DNA from: Saprospiraceae bacterium
GTDB taxonomy: Bacteria > Bacteroidota > Bacteroidia > Chitinophagales > Saprospiraceae
Length of the DNA: 41,328 nt
Direction: 5' to 3'
Assembly: GCA_013214355.1 (NCBI GenBank)
Contig: JABSSL010000108.1
Coordinates: 1 to 41,328 of the forward strand
In this document: positions 18,759 through 26,216 of the stretch, one piece after another
How the letters are laid out: each line of letters starts with the position of its first letter
Numbering within the stretch: the stretch's first letter is position 1
Notes under the pieces: generated by a model
Database searches by the model: none
The model's input: the letters and a program-made list of their open reading frames with translations, nothing else
What the model was told of the DNA's origin: nothing
Position numbers and translations under genes: made by a program

Positions 18759-19586
18759 CTAGTTAGCTATTTGTTGAAAATGTTTGCGGAGCTTCTGTAG
18801 GCAGCGCTGTTTTTGCTTCCGAAGTGCCACGTCAGTTTTTCCGGTTTTTTTTGCGATATCTACCAAAGGTGTTTTCTCATAGTAGAACGCCTGCAATAAA
18901 CCCTTGCAATCCTGACATAATTTTTGCCAGGCCTTTCCAAATATTATCATGTTTTCTTGCTTAGAAGCATTGCTGCTTTCATCAATTAAGTCAAAGTTAT
19001 CGGGAACGGTTTGTATTTGAGGGCCGCGCTTCCATTTCATGTAGATCTGACTCGCCATTTGTGTAAAGAGGTATCGCAAATTACCGTAGCGAATCTTACC
19101 TGCCTTCAAGCGTTTGTGAAACTTCAGCAGCGCTTCCATACTTACATCGTAGGCATCGGTAGGGCTGGCATTGAATCGATCTTGTAGAAATCGGCAACAA
19201 GCTTTGAAATGACTGAGGAATACCTGCTCAAAGAGAGCCTCATCTCCATTTTGTAGAGCACTGAGCATTTGCTCAAACTCTTCAGAGCTTAAGTTGAAAT
19301 TGTTGAATACTAATTGGTTATGCATCTTAACTTCCTTGCGCACCAGCTGATCGGTGGCTTCCCAGAGTTCCTTTGTCTGGTACATTTGATCATCTGAGAA
19401 CCTTTGTTGCAAGGCTTCGAAAACCCTTGCAGCAATCCCATTAGCTTTCGATTTGCATTGTTTTAGTCCGGTTTGAATCGTTCCAATAATCTTGGATTCA
19501 TTCAAAAAAATAAATTGCAAGATACTGATTTCTACCTCATTCTTACCGGCAACAAAGGTATGGAGCTTAAGGTGCATGTGTTTCAT
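18759..19586 (-). CDS. Sigma-70 family RNA polymerase sigma factor (ECF-like)
   Basis: A 275-residue transcription initiation factor. After a non-typical N-terminal extension of about 90 residues comes region 2 (about 110-190: NGDEALFEQVFLSHFKACCR, AYDVSMEALLKFHKRL, NLRYLFTQMASQIYMKW) and region 4 (about 220-270: KGLLQAFYYEKTPLVDIAKK, then TDVALRKQKQRCLQKLRKHF). Region 3 is missing, as in ECF factors. The ATG at 19586 is preferred because a promoter sits 50-85 bp upstream and the reading frame is open throughout; a shorter start (Met93) would match typical relatives. Its own promoter shares both boxes with the promoter of the divergent subtilase, which suggests it activates itself and that gene. 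Confidence 0.85.
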   Translation of the reverse strand: MKHMHLKLHTFVAGKNEVEISILQFIFLNESKIIGTIQTGLKQCKSKANGIAARVFEALQQRFSDDQMYQTKELWEATDQLVRKEVKMHNQLVFNNFNLSSEEFEQMLSALQNGDEALFEQVFLSHFKACCRFLQDRFNASPTDAYDVSMEALLKFHKRLKAGKIRYGNLRYLFTQMASQIYMKWKRGPQIQTVPDNFDLIDESSNASKQENMIIFGKAWQKLCQDCKGLLQAFYYEKTPLVDIAKKTGKTDVALRKQKQRCLQKLRKHFQQIAN

Positions 19587-19588
19587 TA

Positions 19589-19600
19589 TTACAGTTGTCT
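19589..19600 (-). promoter_or_regulatory. Predicted sRNA-binding site in the sigma-factor mRNA
   Basis: The sigma mRNA reads AGACAACTGTAA at nucleotides -14 to -3 relative to its start codon. This is perfectly complementary (12 nt) to 19884-19895 in the candidate small RNA, so pairing would cover the ribosome-entry region. Confidence 0.5.
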
Positions 19601-19637
19601 ATAGCAGTATTCCAGGGCCTATTTCTAGACTTTACAT

Positions 19638-19670
19638 CTATTATAAATCTATCCTATGCCAAACGTGACA
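19638..19670 (-). promoter_or_regulatory. Promoter P1 of the sigma-factor operon (TGTCACGTTT class)
   Basis: Read on the minus strand: TGTCACGTTT (19670-19661), 11 bp, then GATTTATAATAG (19649-19638). GTCACG and TTATAA are separated by 17 bp. Both boxes and the spacing are identical to the promoter facing the other way at 19948-19980, while the spacer bases differ. The expected transcript start is about 45 nt before the sigma start codon. It does not look like the housekeeping TAnnTTTG type. Confidence 0.75.
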
Positions 19671-19808
19671 GGAAAAAGGGAAAAATATTTTTGACTGATG
19701 AGCGCTAAGTGGTAAGGTAGAGTTGGATGAGTTTAGGTTACAAAGTACATAGCCTCAGGCTTACCTTTCTTGCCGGATAGCAAAATCAAATATTAAGTCT
19801 GCCTTTCT

Positions 19809-19840
19809 TGTCACGATTCCTTATTCCTGGCTTATAAGAG
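19809..19840 (+). promoter_or_regulatory. Promoter P2 of a candidate small RNA (TGTCACGATT class)
   Basis: TGTCACGATT (19809-19818) is followed by GCTTATAAGAG (19830-19840). The distance from GTCACG to TTATAA is 16 bp. It is a third copy of the boxes at P1 and P3, pointing right, but with no protein gene before the terminator at 19907-19938. Confidence 0.7.
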
Positions 19841-19844
19841 AGAG

Positions 19845-19938
19845 AACAATCGTGTTTCCTATGGGGCACGAAGTACTCATTTTTTACAGTTGTCTTAAAT
19901 TCAGAGCATGTCTCCGAGCTAGGAGACATGTTTTTTTT
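19845..19938 (+). ncRNA. Candidate trans-acting small RNA between sigma factor and subtilase
   Basis: The unit is about 94 nt, bounded by promoter P2 and an intrinsic terminator. Predicted shape: a 5' hairpin (TCGTG at 19850-19854 with CACGA at 19867-19871, extended inside by TTCC with GGGG), an A/U-rich unpaired stretch (19872-19906) and a 9-bp terminator hairpin with eight U's. The unpaired stretch contains TTACAGTTGTCTT (19884-19896). That is complementary to the sigma-factor mRNA just before its start codon (12 nt) and to the subtilase mRNA at codons 3-6 (11 nt). This is a classic layout for a translation-blocking sRNA. A 38-codon reading frame from 19861 runs through the terminator and is probably not coding. 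Expression is inferred, not shown. Confidence 0.6.
19907..19938 (+). terminator. Strong intrinsic terminator 78 bp upstream of the subtilase gene
   Basis: CATGTCTCC (19907-19915) pairs perfectly with GGAGACATG (19922-19930) around a 6-nt loop, followed at once by TTTTTTTT (19931-19938). No plus-strand protein gene precedes it for 6 kb, so it must end a non-coding transcript, best explained by promoter P2. Confidence 0.85.
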
Positions 19939-19947
19939 ATCTTGGGG

Positions 19948-19980
19948 TGTCACGTTTCCCTCCCGCCTGATTTATAATAG
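19948..19980 (+). promoter_or_regulatory. Promoter P3 of the subtilase gene (TGTCACGTTT class)
   Basis: TGTCACGTTT (19948-19957), 11 bp, GATTTATAATAG (19969-19980). GTCACG to TTATAA is 17 bp. It is identical in both boxes to P1. The expected start lies about 30 nt before the ATG at 20016. It sits directly after the terminator of the small RNA, so the subtilase is independently initiated. Confidence 0.75.
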
Positions 19981-20007
19981 TTGTACTCCCTATTTCCTTT
20001 ACAAACA

Positions 20008-20032
20008 AAGACAACATGTTCAAGACAACTGT
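20008..20032 (+). promoter_or_regulatory. Predicted sRNA-binding site around the subtilase start codon
   Basis: AAGACAACTGT at 20022-20032 (codons 3-6) is perfectly complementary to 19886-19896 of the candidate small RNA. A shorter copy, AAGACAAC, abuts the start codon at 20008-20015. Pairing at either place would block ribosome loading. Confidence 0.45.
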
Positions 20033-21599
20033 TACAACACTATTCGGCCTATTCTTTCTGCTAAATTTCGTTGGCATACATGCACAGAATGATCACCATA
20101 GCAATCATCTATTGATCAAGTTTGACGCTACTGCGAGTAACCAGTACATTGATCATTTGCGCACTCAGTATCAGGCGGATGAAATATGGATTTCTAATCC
20201 CTCTGAGATGAGATTATGGCTGGTAGATTTTAACACCTCTAATCCTTTTAGCAATATCCACGAGGTGGTACAAAATGCAAAAGGTAAGCCTAAAGTAAAA
20301 TCAGTTGGGTTAGATATCATTCTGGATCTGGACTATATTATGAATAATCCAGACTTCCAGATGCAGGCGCCGGACCCAACGTACCTTTGCGATCAACCTC
20401 CTTTCAATATCCGACCTAAATCCCTGCCTAATGCTGTTTCGCAAGATGCTGGTTACCAAGCTAAAATTGCGATTGTTGATGCGGGAGGTCCTTTCTCAGG
20501 TATAGAGTATCCAATTCTCCATCACACTACATATTTCGATCAATTTGTCAATTTAAATGATGTAGGAGGGGATATTTACGAATGGGATGATATTCCAAAT
20601 GACCAAAATGGTCATGGCATTCATGCAGGTGGTATTATAGCGCTAGAGAACCTATTGGGACCAGAGGTGAATACCAACCTAAAGTTTTATCGGGCATTTG
20701 ATCACGAAGGGACGGGAAGCCTAGGTGATGTAATCAGAAGCATAGATCATGCCGTGGAAGCTGGAGTTCACATTATCAATTGTAGCTTTGGTTATGTCAT
20801 CCCTGATGGAGCTAATCCGGCGGATAATCCACCACTTAGAGAGACCATTGAGGTGGCGCGACAGCACAATGTCTTAATTGTGGCAGCAGCTGGGAATGAT
20901 CGGGAAGACAACGATGTTTTGGCTAGAGCAACCTATCCTGCCAGTTTTGATCTAGATAATATTATTTCGGTTGCAGCTGTAGATTGTGAGGGTCAGTTCG
21001 CTGACTTTAGCAATTTTGGACAATCGACTGTAGATTTAGCCGCTCCCGGAGTGCAAATTCTTTCTACTTATATGGGGTCTACCTGGGCCATCAAGAGTGG
21101 AACTTCTCAGGCGGCTCCATTTGTTAGTTATGTGGCTGGGCTTTTGGCAACCTTAGCCCCCTTTGACTATGAAGAAGTTAAGTGTGCTATTCTAAGTGGC
21201 GTCAAAGTAAACCCTGATTTTGCCCAGCACTTGATGACAAGTGGTCTACTGGATGGACCAGGCGCCGTAACTGCATTTATGGAGGATTGTCTAGGTGGTG
21301 GGTATCTAGAAGATAGAAGGAAGAGCTTGGCCTCACCAGAAGAACCATTTGTACAAGGAGTCTTTCCTAACCCCACCAATGGGCAATTTCGCATAGCGTT
21401 GGAGCTGCAGGAATCTGCTCCTGTAAACCTGCAAATCGTAAGCTCAACTGGACAATTGGTCCAAGAAAGTGAACAACGATTGGACGCTGGCGAGCATTTG
21501 ATTGATCTAGAATTAGCCGCCAGTTTGCCGCAAGGTGTATATTTGCTGAAGATCCATGGTGCTAACGGAAGTGTAATTAAGAAACTTATTAAGCAATAA
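20016..21599 (+). CDS. T9SS-exported subtilisin-like (S8) serine protease
   Basis: A secreted serine endopeptidase of 527 residues with a signal peptide ending VGIHAQ (residue 24) and a short pro-region. The S8 triad is visible: Asp155 (IAIVDAGG), His200 (NGHGIHAGG) and Ser364 (SGTSQAAPF), with the oxyanion Asn in VAAAGND. The usual Thr/Val of HGTHVAG are Ile/Ala. The C-terminus (about 445-527) is a type A T9SS sorting domain starting FPNPTNGQF and ending LPQGVYLLKIHGANG and KKLIKQ, so it is sent to the cell surface or outside. It has its own sigma-type promoter P3. The TPR-CHAT gene follows 125 bp downstream, past a 17-bp hairpin. Confidence 0.93.
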   Translation: MFKTTVTTLFGLFFLLNFVGIHAQNDHHSNHLLIKFDATASNQYIDHLRTQYQADEIWISNPSEMRLWLVDFNTSNPFSNIHEVVQNAKGKPKVKSVGLDIILDLDYIMNNPDFQMQAPDPTYLCDQPPFNIRPKSLPNAVSQDAGYQAKIAIVDAGGPFSGIEYPILHHTTYFDQFVNLNDVGGDIYEWDDIPNDQNGHGIHAGGIIALENLLGPEVNTNLKFYRAFDHEGTGSLGDVIRSIDHAVEAGVHIINCSFGYVIPDGANPADNPPLRETIEVARQHNVLIVAAAGNDREDNDVLARATYPASFDLDNIISVAAVDCEGQFADFSNFGQSTVDLAAPGVQILSTYMGSTWAIKSGTSQAAPFVSYVAGLLATLAPFDYEEVKCAILSGVKVNPDFAQHLMTSGLLDGPGAVTAFMEDCLGGGYLEDRRKSLASPEEPFVQGVFPNPTNGQFRIALELQESAPVNLQIVSSTGQLVQESEQRLDAGEHLIDLELAASLPQGVYLLKIHGANGSVIKKLIKQ

Positions 21600-21613
21600 G
21601 TTGAAACCAGATA

Positions 21614-21660
21614 GCCTTTTGAACTCCAAAGAGGACTTGGAATTTTGGAGTTCAAAAGGC
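21614..21660. repeat. Perfect 17-bp inverted repeat between subtilase and CHAT genes
   Basis: GCCTTTTGAACTCCAAA (21614-21630) is exactly complementary to 21644-21660 with a 13-nt loop. There is no T-run on either side, so it is not a standard terminator. It may partly end transcription, protect the upstream mRNA's 3' end, or be a processing site. Confidence 0.8.
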
Positions 21661-21724
21661 TTCGCATCTACTGCTGCTCCATTGATCTCTAGCTTTCTCA
21701 CCCGACCTAATCCATTTCTTAGGT

Positions 21725-24673
21725 ATGAAAAAGCTATTATCTCTCTTTTGGCTGCTGTCAATTTCCTTCTCATCTTATACGCAGTCCCAGACTGTTGTAG
21801 ATTCTATCTTGGAGGTAACCATTGACTCTGTTTATGGCTTGCGGGCACAGGATGCCTATTTGGAAGCTTATAACTTCATGCTCTCCACTGAGCAGGAGCT
21901 AGCGCTTGATGAAGCTAGTTGTACGCTCAGAAGCCAGCACTTTTACCTGAAGGCCGTTTGCCTATACTATTATGACAGTCTTGGTTTAGCTTTGGAACAG
22001 TTTCAGGAACAGGTCCTCCCTTCCTATGAGAATTGTTGGGGGAGTTTGGATGGTGAGACTGGCTACATACACTATATGATTGGTTTAGTAAATGCTTCGC
22101 TTGGTGACTATTATGCGGGTATTGAGGCATTTCTAACCTCGGCTAATATTTACGCTAAGCTAGAGAACCGACTTTCAGGAGAAGAAGCTGCGGTATATCA
22201 AGAATTGGGATATCTTTTGCATAAGGTGAATGACCATGCCAGTGCGGAGAGATATCTCAAGCAAGCCGAATCGATTTATCAGTCTGAAATTGAACTAAAC
22301 GCTTATGGTCAAGCTGACTTTCTTAATACCTATGGGATAGTGCTCCGTTTAAGAGGGAAAACTGCGGAGGCAGAAACCTGCTTCCAGGACGCTTTGCGCT
22401 ATTTACTTCCGCTGCGGGGACCTTTTGAGTTACGAAGGAAAGCGGAAGTTTACCAAAACTTAAGCACGATTAGTTTGGATTACGGGAGGTTGCGCGAGAG
22501 CAGAAACTACCTACAGTCATCTATCCAAATGAGTAAGGATAATAATTACCAGGACCTCTTAGCCAAGAACTATGACCAATTAGGGACTTTGAAAAAAAGA
22601 ACGGGGGAATTGGATAGCGCTAGATACTACTATGATCTGGCGCTGGATTTAAAACAAGCGCTGAAGCAAGCAGACTTGAATGAGCATGTGGCAAATACCT
22701 ATGAGAACCTCGGAGATGTAGAGGTATTGCAGCAAAATTTCAATGCAGGTATTCAAAATTACCAGTTGGGAGTTGCCGAATTAGTAGAAGATTCTCGTGG
22801 CCTATCTCTTTACGAGAACCCCACACTAAAAGACAAAATAGTAGCTAATCGATTTTACCTAGCGCAAACTTTGAATCAAAAAGCCCAAGCCTATCTACAA
22901 CTATCCGACCAAACCGGAGATGCCGAAGCACTATCCGCAGCTTTAGAAACCTATGATAAGATAGATACCCTACTTACTCAAATTCGTCAAGGTCTTTCAG
23001 ACGGAGGATCTAAGTATATCCTACAAGAAGATATCAAAAAAGTATATGATAAGGCCGTACAAACTAACCTCTCTGCTTTTGAGGAAATAGGCAGTCAGGA
23101 ATCATTAGAGCGAGCCTACCAATTGGCAGCTAAGAATAAAGCATTGGTTCTACTAGAAGGCTTACAAGATGAAAGAGCCAAGTCCTTTGCTGGTATTCCG
23201 TCCGCGATACTTCGCAAAGAGCGACAACTTAAAAAGAACTACTACGAATTGGAGGCGCGATTATTGGCGGCTGGTGCTAAAGCACCTTTCCAAGCGTTGG
23301 GGGCCGATAGCTTATTTCGCCTGCGACAGTCTTATCAAGCATTAATAAAAGAACTGGAAACAGATTATCCGCGCTATTATGACCTGAAGTATAGTTTTAT
23401 TGCCCCCGTTTCCATAAAACAGTTACAGCAACAGCTGGGAGGCAAAAGTGCGATTATCGAGTATTTTGTAGGAGGGCAATTTATCTTCATTTTCCTAATT
23501 ACGGAAAATGACTGGCAGTATTTTCGGGTGGAGAAACCAGCAGACTTTGAATCCCAGATTCAAGCCTTCCGAGAGATTGTACAAGAGACGGATCCGGCAG
23601 GAAAAGAAGCTCAGTTCTCGGAGCTGTCTTATACCTTTTATCAACAATTATTATCAAAACCGCTTGCCACGCTAGCAGGGAATGACAAGATAAAGCGACT
23701 TAAGATCATTCCGGATGAACTACTACTCCAGTTCCCATTCGATTTATTGCTAACAGAACCTACAGACAAAGGACTACAAGCAAGAAAAGCACCTTACCTG
23801 ATTCGCAAATATGCCTTGAGTTACAGCTATTCCAATCAATTGACTTTTGCAGATCGACGAACACGGCGAAGAGTTCAAAAGGCTCGTTCTGGGTTTGCAG
23901 GTTTTGGTTTGGAGTATGATGATTTCACTTTGAAAGGTTTGCAAGGTACTGGATTGGATAAATTGGATGGGGAAAATCGAGAGATGGGTCGGCTAAAATA
24001 TTCGGATGATGAAATACTGGCGGCAGCCAAGATATTGGATGGGGAAACGTGGATTAACCAAGAGGCTACAAAGGCAACTTTCCTCGCACAGGCCGAGCAG
24101 TTTCGAATCCTACATTTGGCTATGCATGCGCTGGTGGACGATCAGTATCCGCTAAATTCTGCCCTGATCTTCTCTCGCGCTCAGGATTCTACCGACTTCA
24201 TGCTTAAAGCCTCGGACGTATACAATATGCAAATTGGAGCGGATTTAGCTGTCTTAAGTGCTTGCAATACCGGTTTTGGAAGTTTGCAGAAAGGGGAGGG
24301 GGTGAGAAGCTTAGCGCGGGCTTTCACTTATGCGGGCTGTGATCGATTACTGGCTACCTTGTGGGAGGCTTCGGATTATTCCACTAAAGATATCCTCTTA
24401 GCTTTTTATGAAAAAGCCAAAGCAGCACCTAATACTCCAATTGATGTCCTACTACAAGAGGCTAAATTGGAATACTTAGAAAATGCACCGCCAACTTTTA
24501 CAACTCCAAGCTATTGGGCACATTTGATGATCTTAGGAGATACGCTCCCTTTGGATACCCATTCTTCGCCCTTCTTCGGCGGAAACCTGTATTATATCGC
24601 TGTAGCAGTGATAGCACTCCTACTACTAATCCTATTGACAAAAAGGGCTTTGGTAAAGAGACAGAATGTGTAG
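21725..24673 (+). CDS. Membrane-anchored TPR-CHAT cysteine protease
   Basis: CHAT domains are caspase-like cysteine peptidases. This 982-residue protein has a signal peptide (KKLLSLFWLLSISFSSYTQ), then a TPR array (about 60-400, e.g. AVYQELGYLLHKVNDHASAE, YDQLGTLKKRTGELDSARYY, VANTYENLGDVEV). A helical linker (about 420-560) and the CHAT domain follow (about 600-935). The catalytic pair is His801 (ILHLAMHALVDDQYP) and Cys847 (AVLSACNTGFG), with the family GEGVRSLARAFTYAGC and ATLW segments. One transmembrane helix (about 950-970) and a basic tail KRALVKRQ end it. The signal peptide and basic tail predict that the TPR and CHAT parts lie outside the cytoplasmic membrane. The closest known architecture is TPR-CHAT proteases such as the type III-E CRISPR-associated one, which are cytoplasmic. 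Confidence 0.92.
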   Translation: MKKLLSLFWLLSISFSSYTQSQTVVDSILEVTIDSVYGLRAQDAYLEAYNFMLSTEQELALDEASCTLRSQHFYLKAVCLYYYDSLGLALEQFQEQVLPSYENCWGSLDGETGYIHYMIGLVNASLGDYYAGIEAFLTSANIYAKLENRLSGEEAAVYQELGYLLHKVNDHASAERYLKQAESIYQSEIELNAYGQADFLNTYGIVLRLRGKTAEAETCFQDALRYLLPLRGPFELRRKAEVYQNLSTISLDYGRLRESRNYLQSSIQMSKDNNYQDLLAKNYDQLGTLKKRTGELDSARYYYDLALDLKQALKQADLNEHVANTYENLGDVEVLQQNFNAGIQNYQLGVAELVEDSRGLSLYENPTLKDKIVANRFYLAQTLNQKAQAYLQLSDQTGDAEALSAALETYDKIDTLLTQIRQGLSDGGSKYILQEDIKKVYDKAVQTNLSAFEEIGSQESLERAYQLAAKNKALVLLEGLQDERAKSFAGIPSAILRKERQLKKNYYELEARLLAAGAKAPFQALGADSLFRLRQSYQALIKELETDYPRYYDLKYSFIAPVSIKQLQQQLGGKSAIIEYFVGGQFIFIFLITENDWQYFRVEKPADFESQIQAFREIVQETDPAGKEAQFSELSYTFYQQLLSKPLATLAGNDKIKRLKIIPDELLLQFPFDLLLTEPTDKGLQARKAPYLIRKYALSYSYSNQLTFADRRTRRRVQKARSGFAGFGLEYDDFTLKGLQGTGLDKLDGENREMGRLKYSDDEILAAAKILDGETWINQEATKATFLAQAEQFRILHLAMHALVDDQYPLNSALIFSRAQDSTDFMLKASDVYNMQIGADLAVLSACNTGFGSLQKGEGVRSLARAFTYAGCDRLLATLWEASDYSTKDILLAFYEKAKAAPNTPIDVLLQEAKLEYLENAPPTFTTPSYWAHLMILGDTLPLDTHSSPFFGGNLYYIAVAVIALLLLILLTKRALVKRQNV

Positions 24674-24746
24674 GTAGCTTCTAAAAACAAAAAGGGAGTA
24701 ACAGGGTGCTTATCCCTATCGAAAAGGCTATTTTTGGAGCAAAAAC

Positions 24747-26216
24747 ATGCGAATCATCCTCCAGCTAGCAAGCTGTTATTTCCTCCTACAAACGATGGCC
24801 TGCGCGCAGCCCATTACCTTTGATCACCAAAAACTGGCCAATAGCTACAGCACCTACAAGGAAAAAAAGATCACCCATCGCCGCTTTAAACACCGAGATA
24901 TTGAGCCTATCATACAAGGACTAACAGGCCCTTTCTCCATACAACAACAAGGACAGTCCATCGAAGGTAGAGCCATTTATTCCGTAAGTGTTGGCAGTGG
25001 AGACAAAACAGTTCTCCTCTGGTCTCAAATGCATGGGGATGAGCCTACGGCTACTATGGCACTCTTCGATATCTTCAATTTCTTAGTAGCTGATGATGGG
25101 TTTAATGACTTCCGAGATAAGCTCCTAAAAGAATTAAAGATCGTCGCTATTCCAATGTTAAATCCAGATGGTGCGGAGCGTTATCAGCGCCGTAATGCAC
25201 TAGGAATTGACCTGAATCGGGATGCACTCCGTTTGGAATGTCCAGAATCTCGGATTCTCAAGGACATGCGAGACAAGTTGAATGCAGATTGGGGGTTTAA
25301 TTTGCATGATCAGAGTCGTTATTATGCAGCTGGGAATAATCCTCATACGGCAGCTCTTTCCTTCCTTGCCCCTGCTTACAATTATGAGAAAGATGTAAAC
25401 CCCACTAGAGAGAAAGCTATGCGGATGATTGGAGAAATGAATGCAGTGCTTCAGCAGTATATCCCAGGTAAGGTTGGACGTTACAGTGATGCATTCGAGC
25501 CGCGAGCCTTCGGGGATAACATTCAAAAATGGGGGACCAGTACTATCCTGATTGAAACGGGAGGCTTGAAAGGCGATTTAGAGAAACAAGAATTGCGAAA
25601 GCTCAATTTCATTACCCTTCTTACGGCACTATACGGGATTGCTGAGGATAGGGTAGGGGATTACCCTGTTGAAGCTTATGATGAAATTCCTTTCAACAAC
25701 AGTAATGCTTTCCACGATGTTGTTTTGCGTGAGGTGCAAGTGGAAAATAATGGTAACTGGTACACCGTTGATGTAGGTATCAGACGCAGAGATTTGGGTG
25801 GAGATACACCGATCCCCTTTTACTTCGATGCTTATATTCAAGACATGGGAGATCTGTCCACCTTCTTCGCCTACGAATCCATTCCTGCGCGAGGTAAAAG
25901 GCTTATCCCAGGAAAGATATACCCAAAGCTAGTATCAGACTGGAAAGCCTTAAAGTCGCTAAACATTGCTGATCTATGGCAGAAAGGATACACTACTGTT
26001 CGTATGGAGGCAATGCCTTCAAGAGAGATACTAGCCCGTATTCCATTAAAGGTGGTCTCCACTAAGGAAAAAAAGGAAGATCGCATTCTGCCTGGCCAAC
26101 ATCCTGCGTTGATTTTGCAAGAGAAAAATGTGAATCGTTTGATGATCATTAATGGAGTGGTATATGATCTTTCAAAAAGTAACCGAGAACGACTGGAATG
26201 GTGGAAAGGACTGTAA
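24747..26216 (+). CDS. M14-family zinc carboxypeptidase-like protein
   Basis: An exported metallocarboxypeptidase-type enzyme of 489 residues. The signal peptide ends near MACAQ (residue 21). Zinc ligands are His96 and Glu99 (MHGDEPTA) and His187 (NLHDQ). The substrate-binding DLNRD lies at 155-159 and the catalytic Glu270 in ILIETGG. The last 170 residues form an extra domain of unknown role. The hemolysin III-type gene begins inside its last codons, which suggests translational coupling. A TAnnTTTG-like box (TATTTTTG, 24729-24736) is very close to the start codon, so its meaning is uncertain. Confidence 0.9.
   Translation: MRIILQLASCYFLLQTMACAQPITFDHQKLANSYSTYKEKKITHRRFKHRDIEPIIQGLTGPFSIQQQGQSIEGRAIYSVSVGSGDKTVLLWSQMHGDEPTATMALFDIFNFLVADDGFNDFRDKLLKELKIVAIPMLNPDGAERYQRRNALGIDLNRDALRLECPESRILKDMRDKLNADWGFNLHDQSRYYAAGNNPHTAALSFLAPAYNYEKDVNPTREKAMRMIGEMNAVLQQYIPGKVGRYSDAFEPRAFGDNIQKWGTSTILIETGGLKGDLEKQELRKLNFITLLTALYGIAEDRVGDYPVEAYDEIPFNNSNAFHDVVLREVQVENNGNWYTVDVGIRRRDLGGDTPIPFYFDAYIQDMGDLSTFFAYESIPARGKRLIPGKIYPKLVSDWKALKSLNIADLWQKGYTTVRMEAMPSREILARIPLKVVSTKEKKEDRILPGQHPALILQEKNVNRLMIINGVVYDLSKSNRERLEWWKGL

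Noticed and set aside
19861-19977. 38-codon reading frame inside the small-RNA region
   Set aside because: It runs straight through the terminator hairpin and T-run and ends in the next promoter; a transcript ending at 19938 would lack its stop codon.
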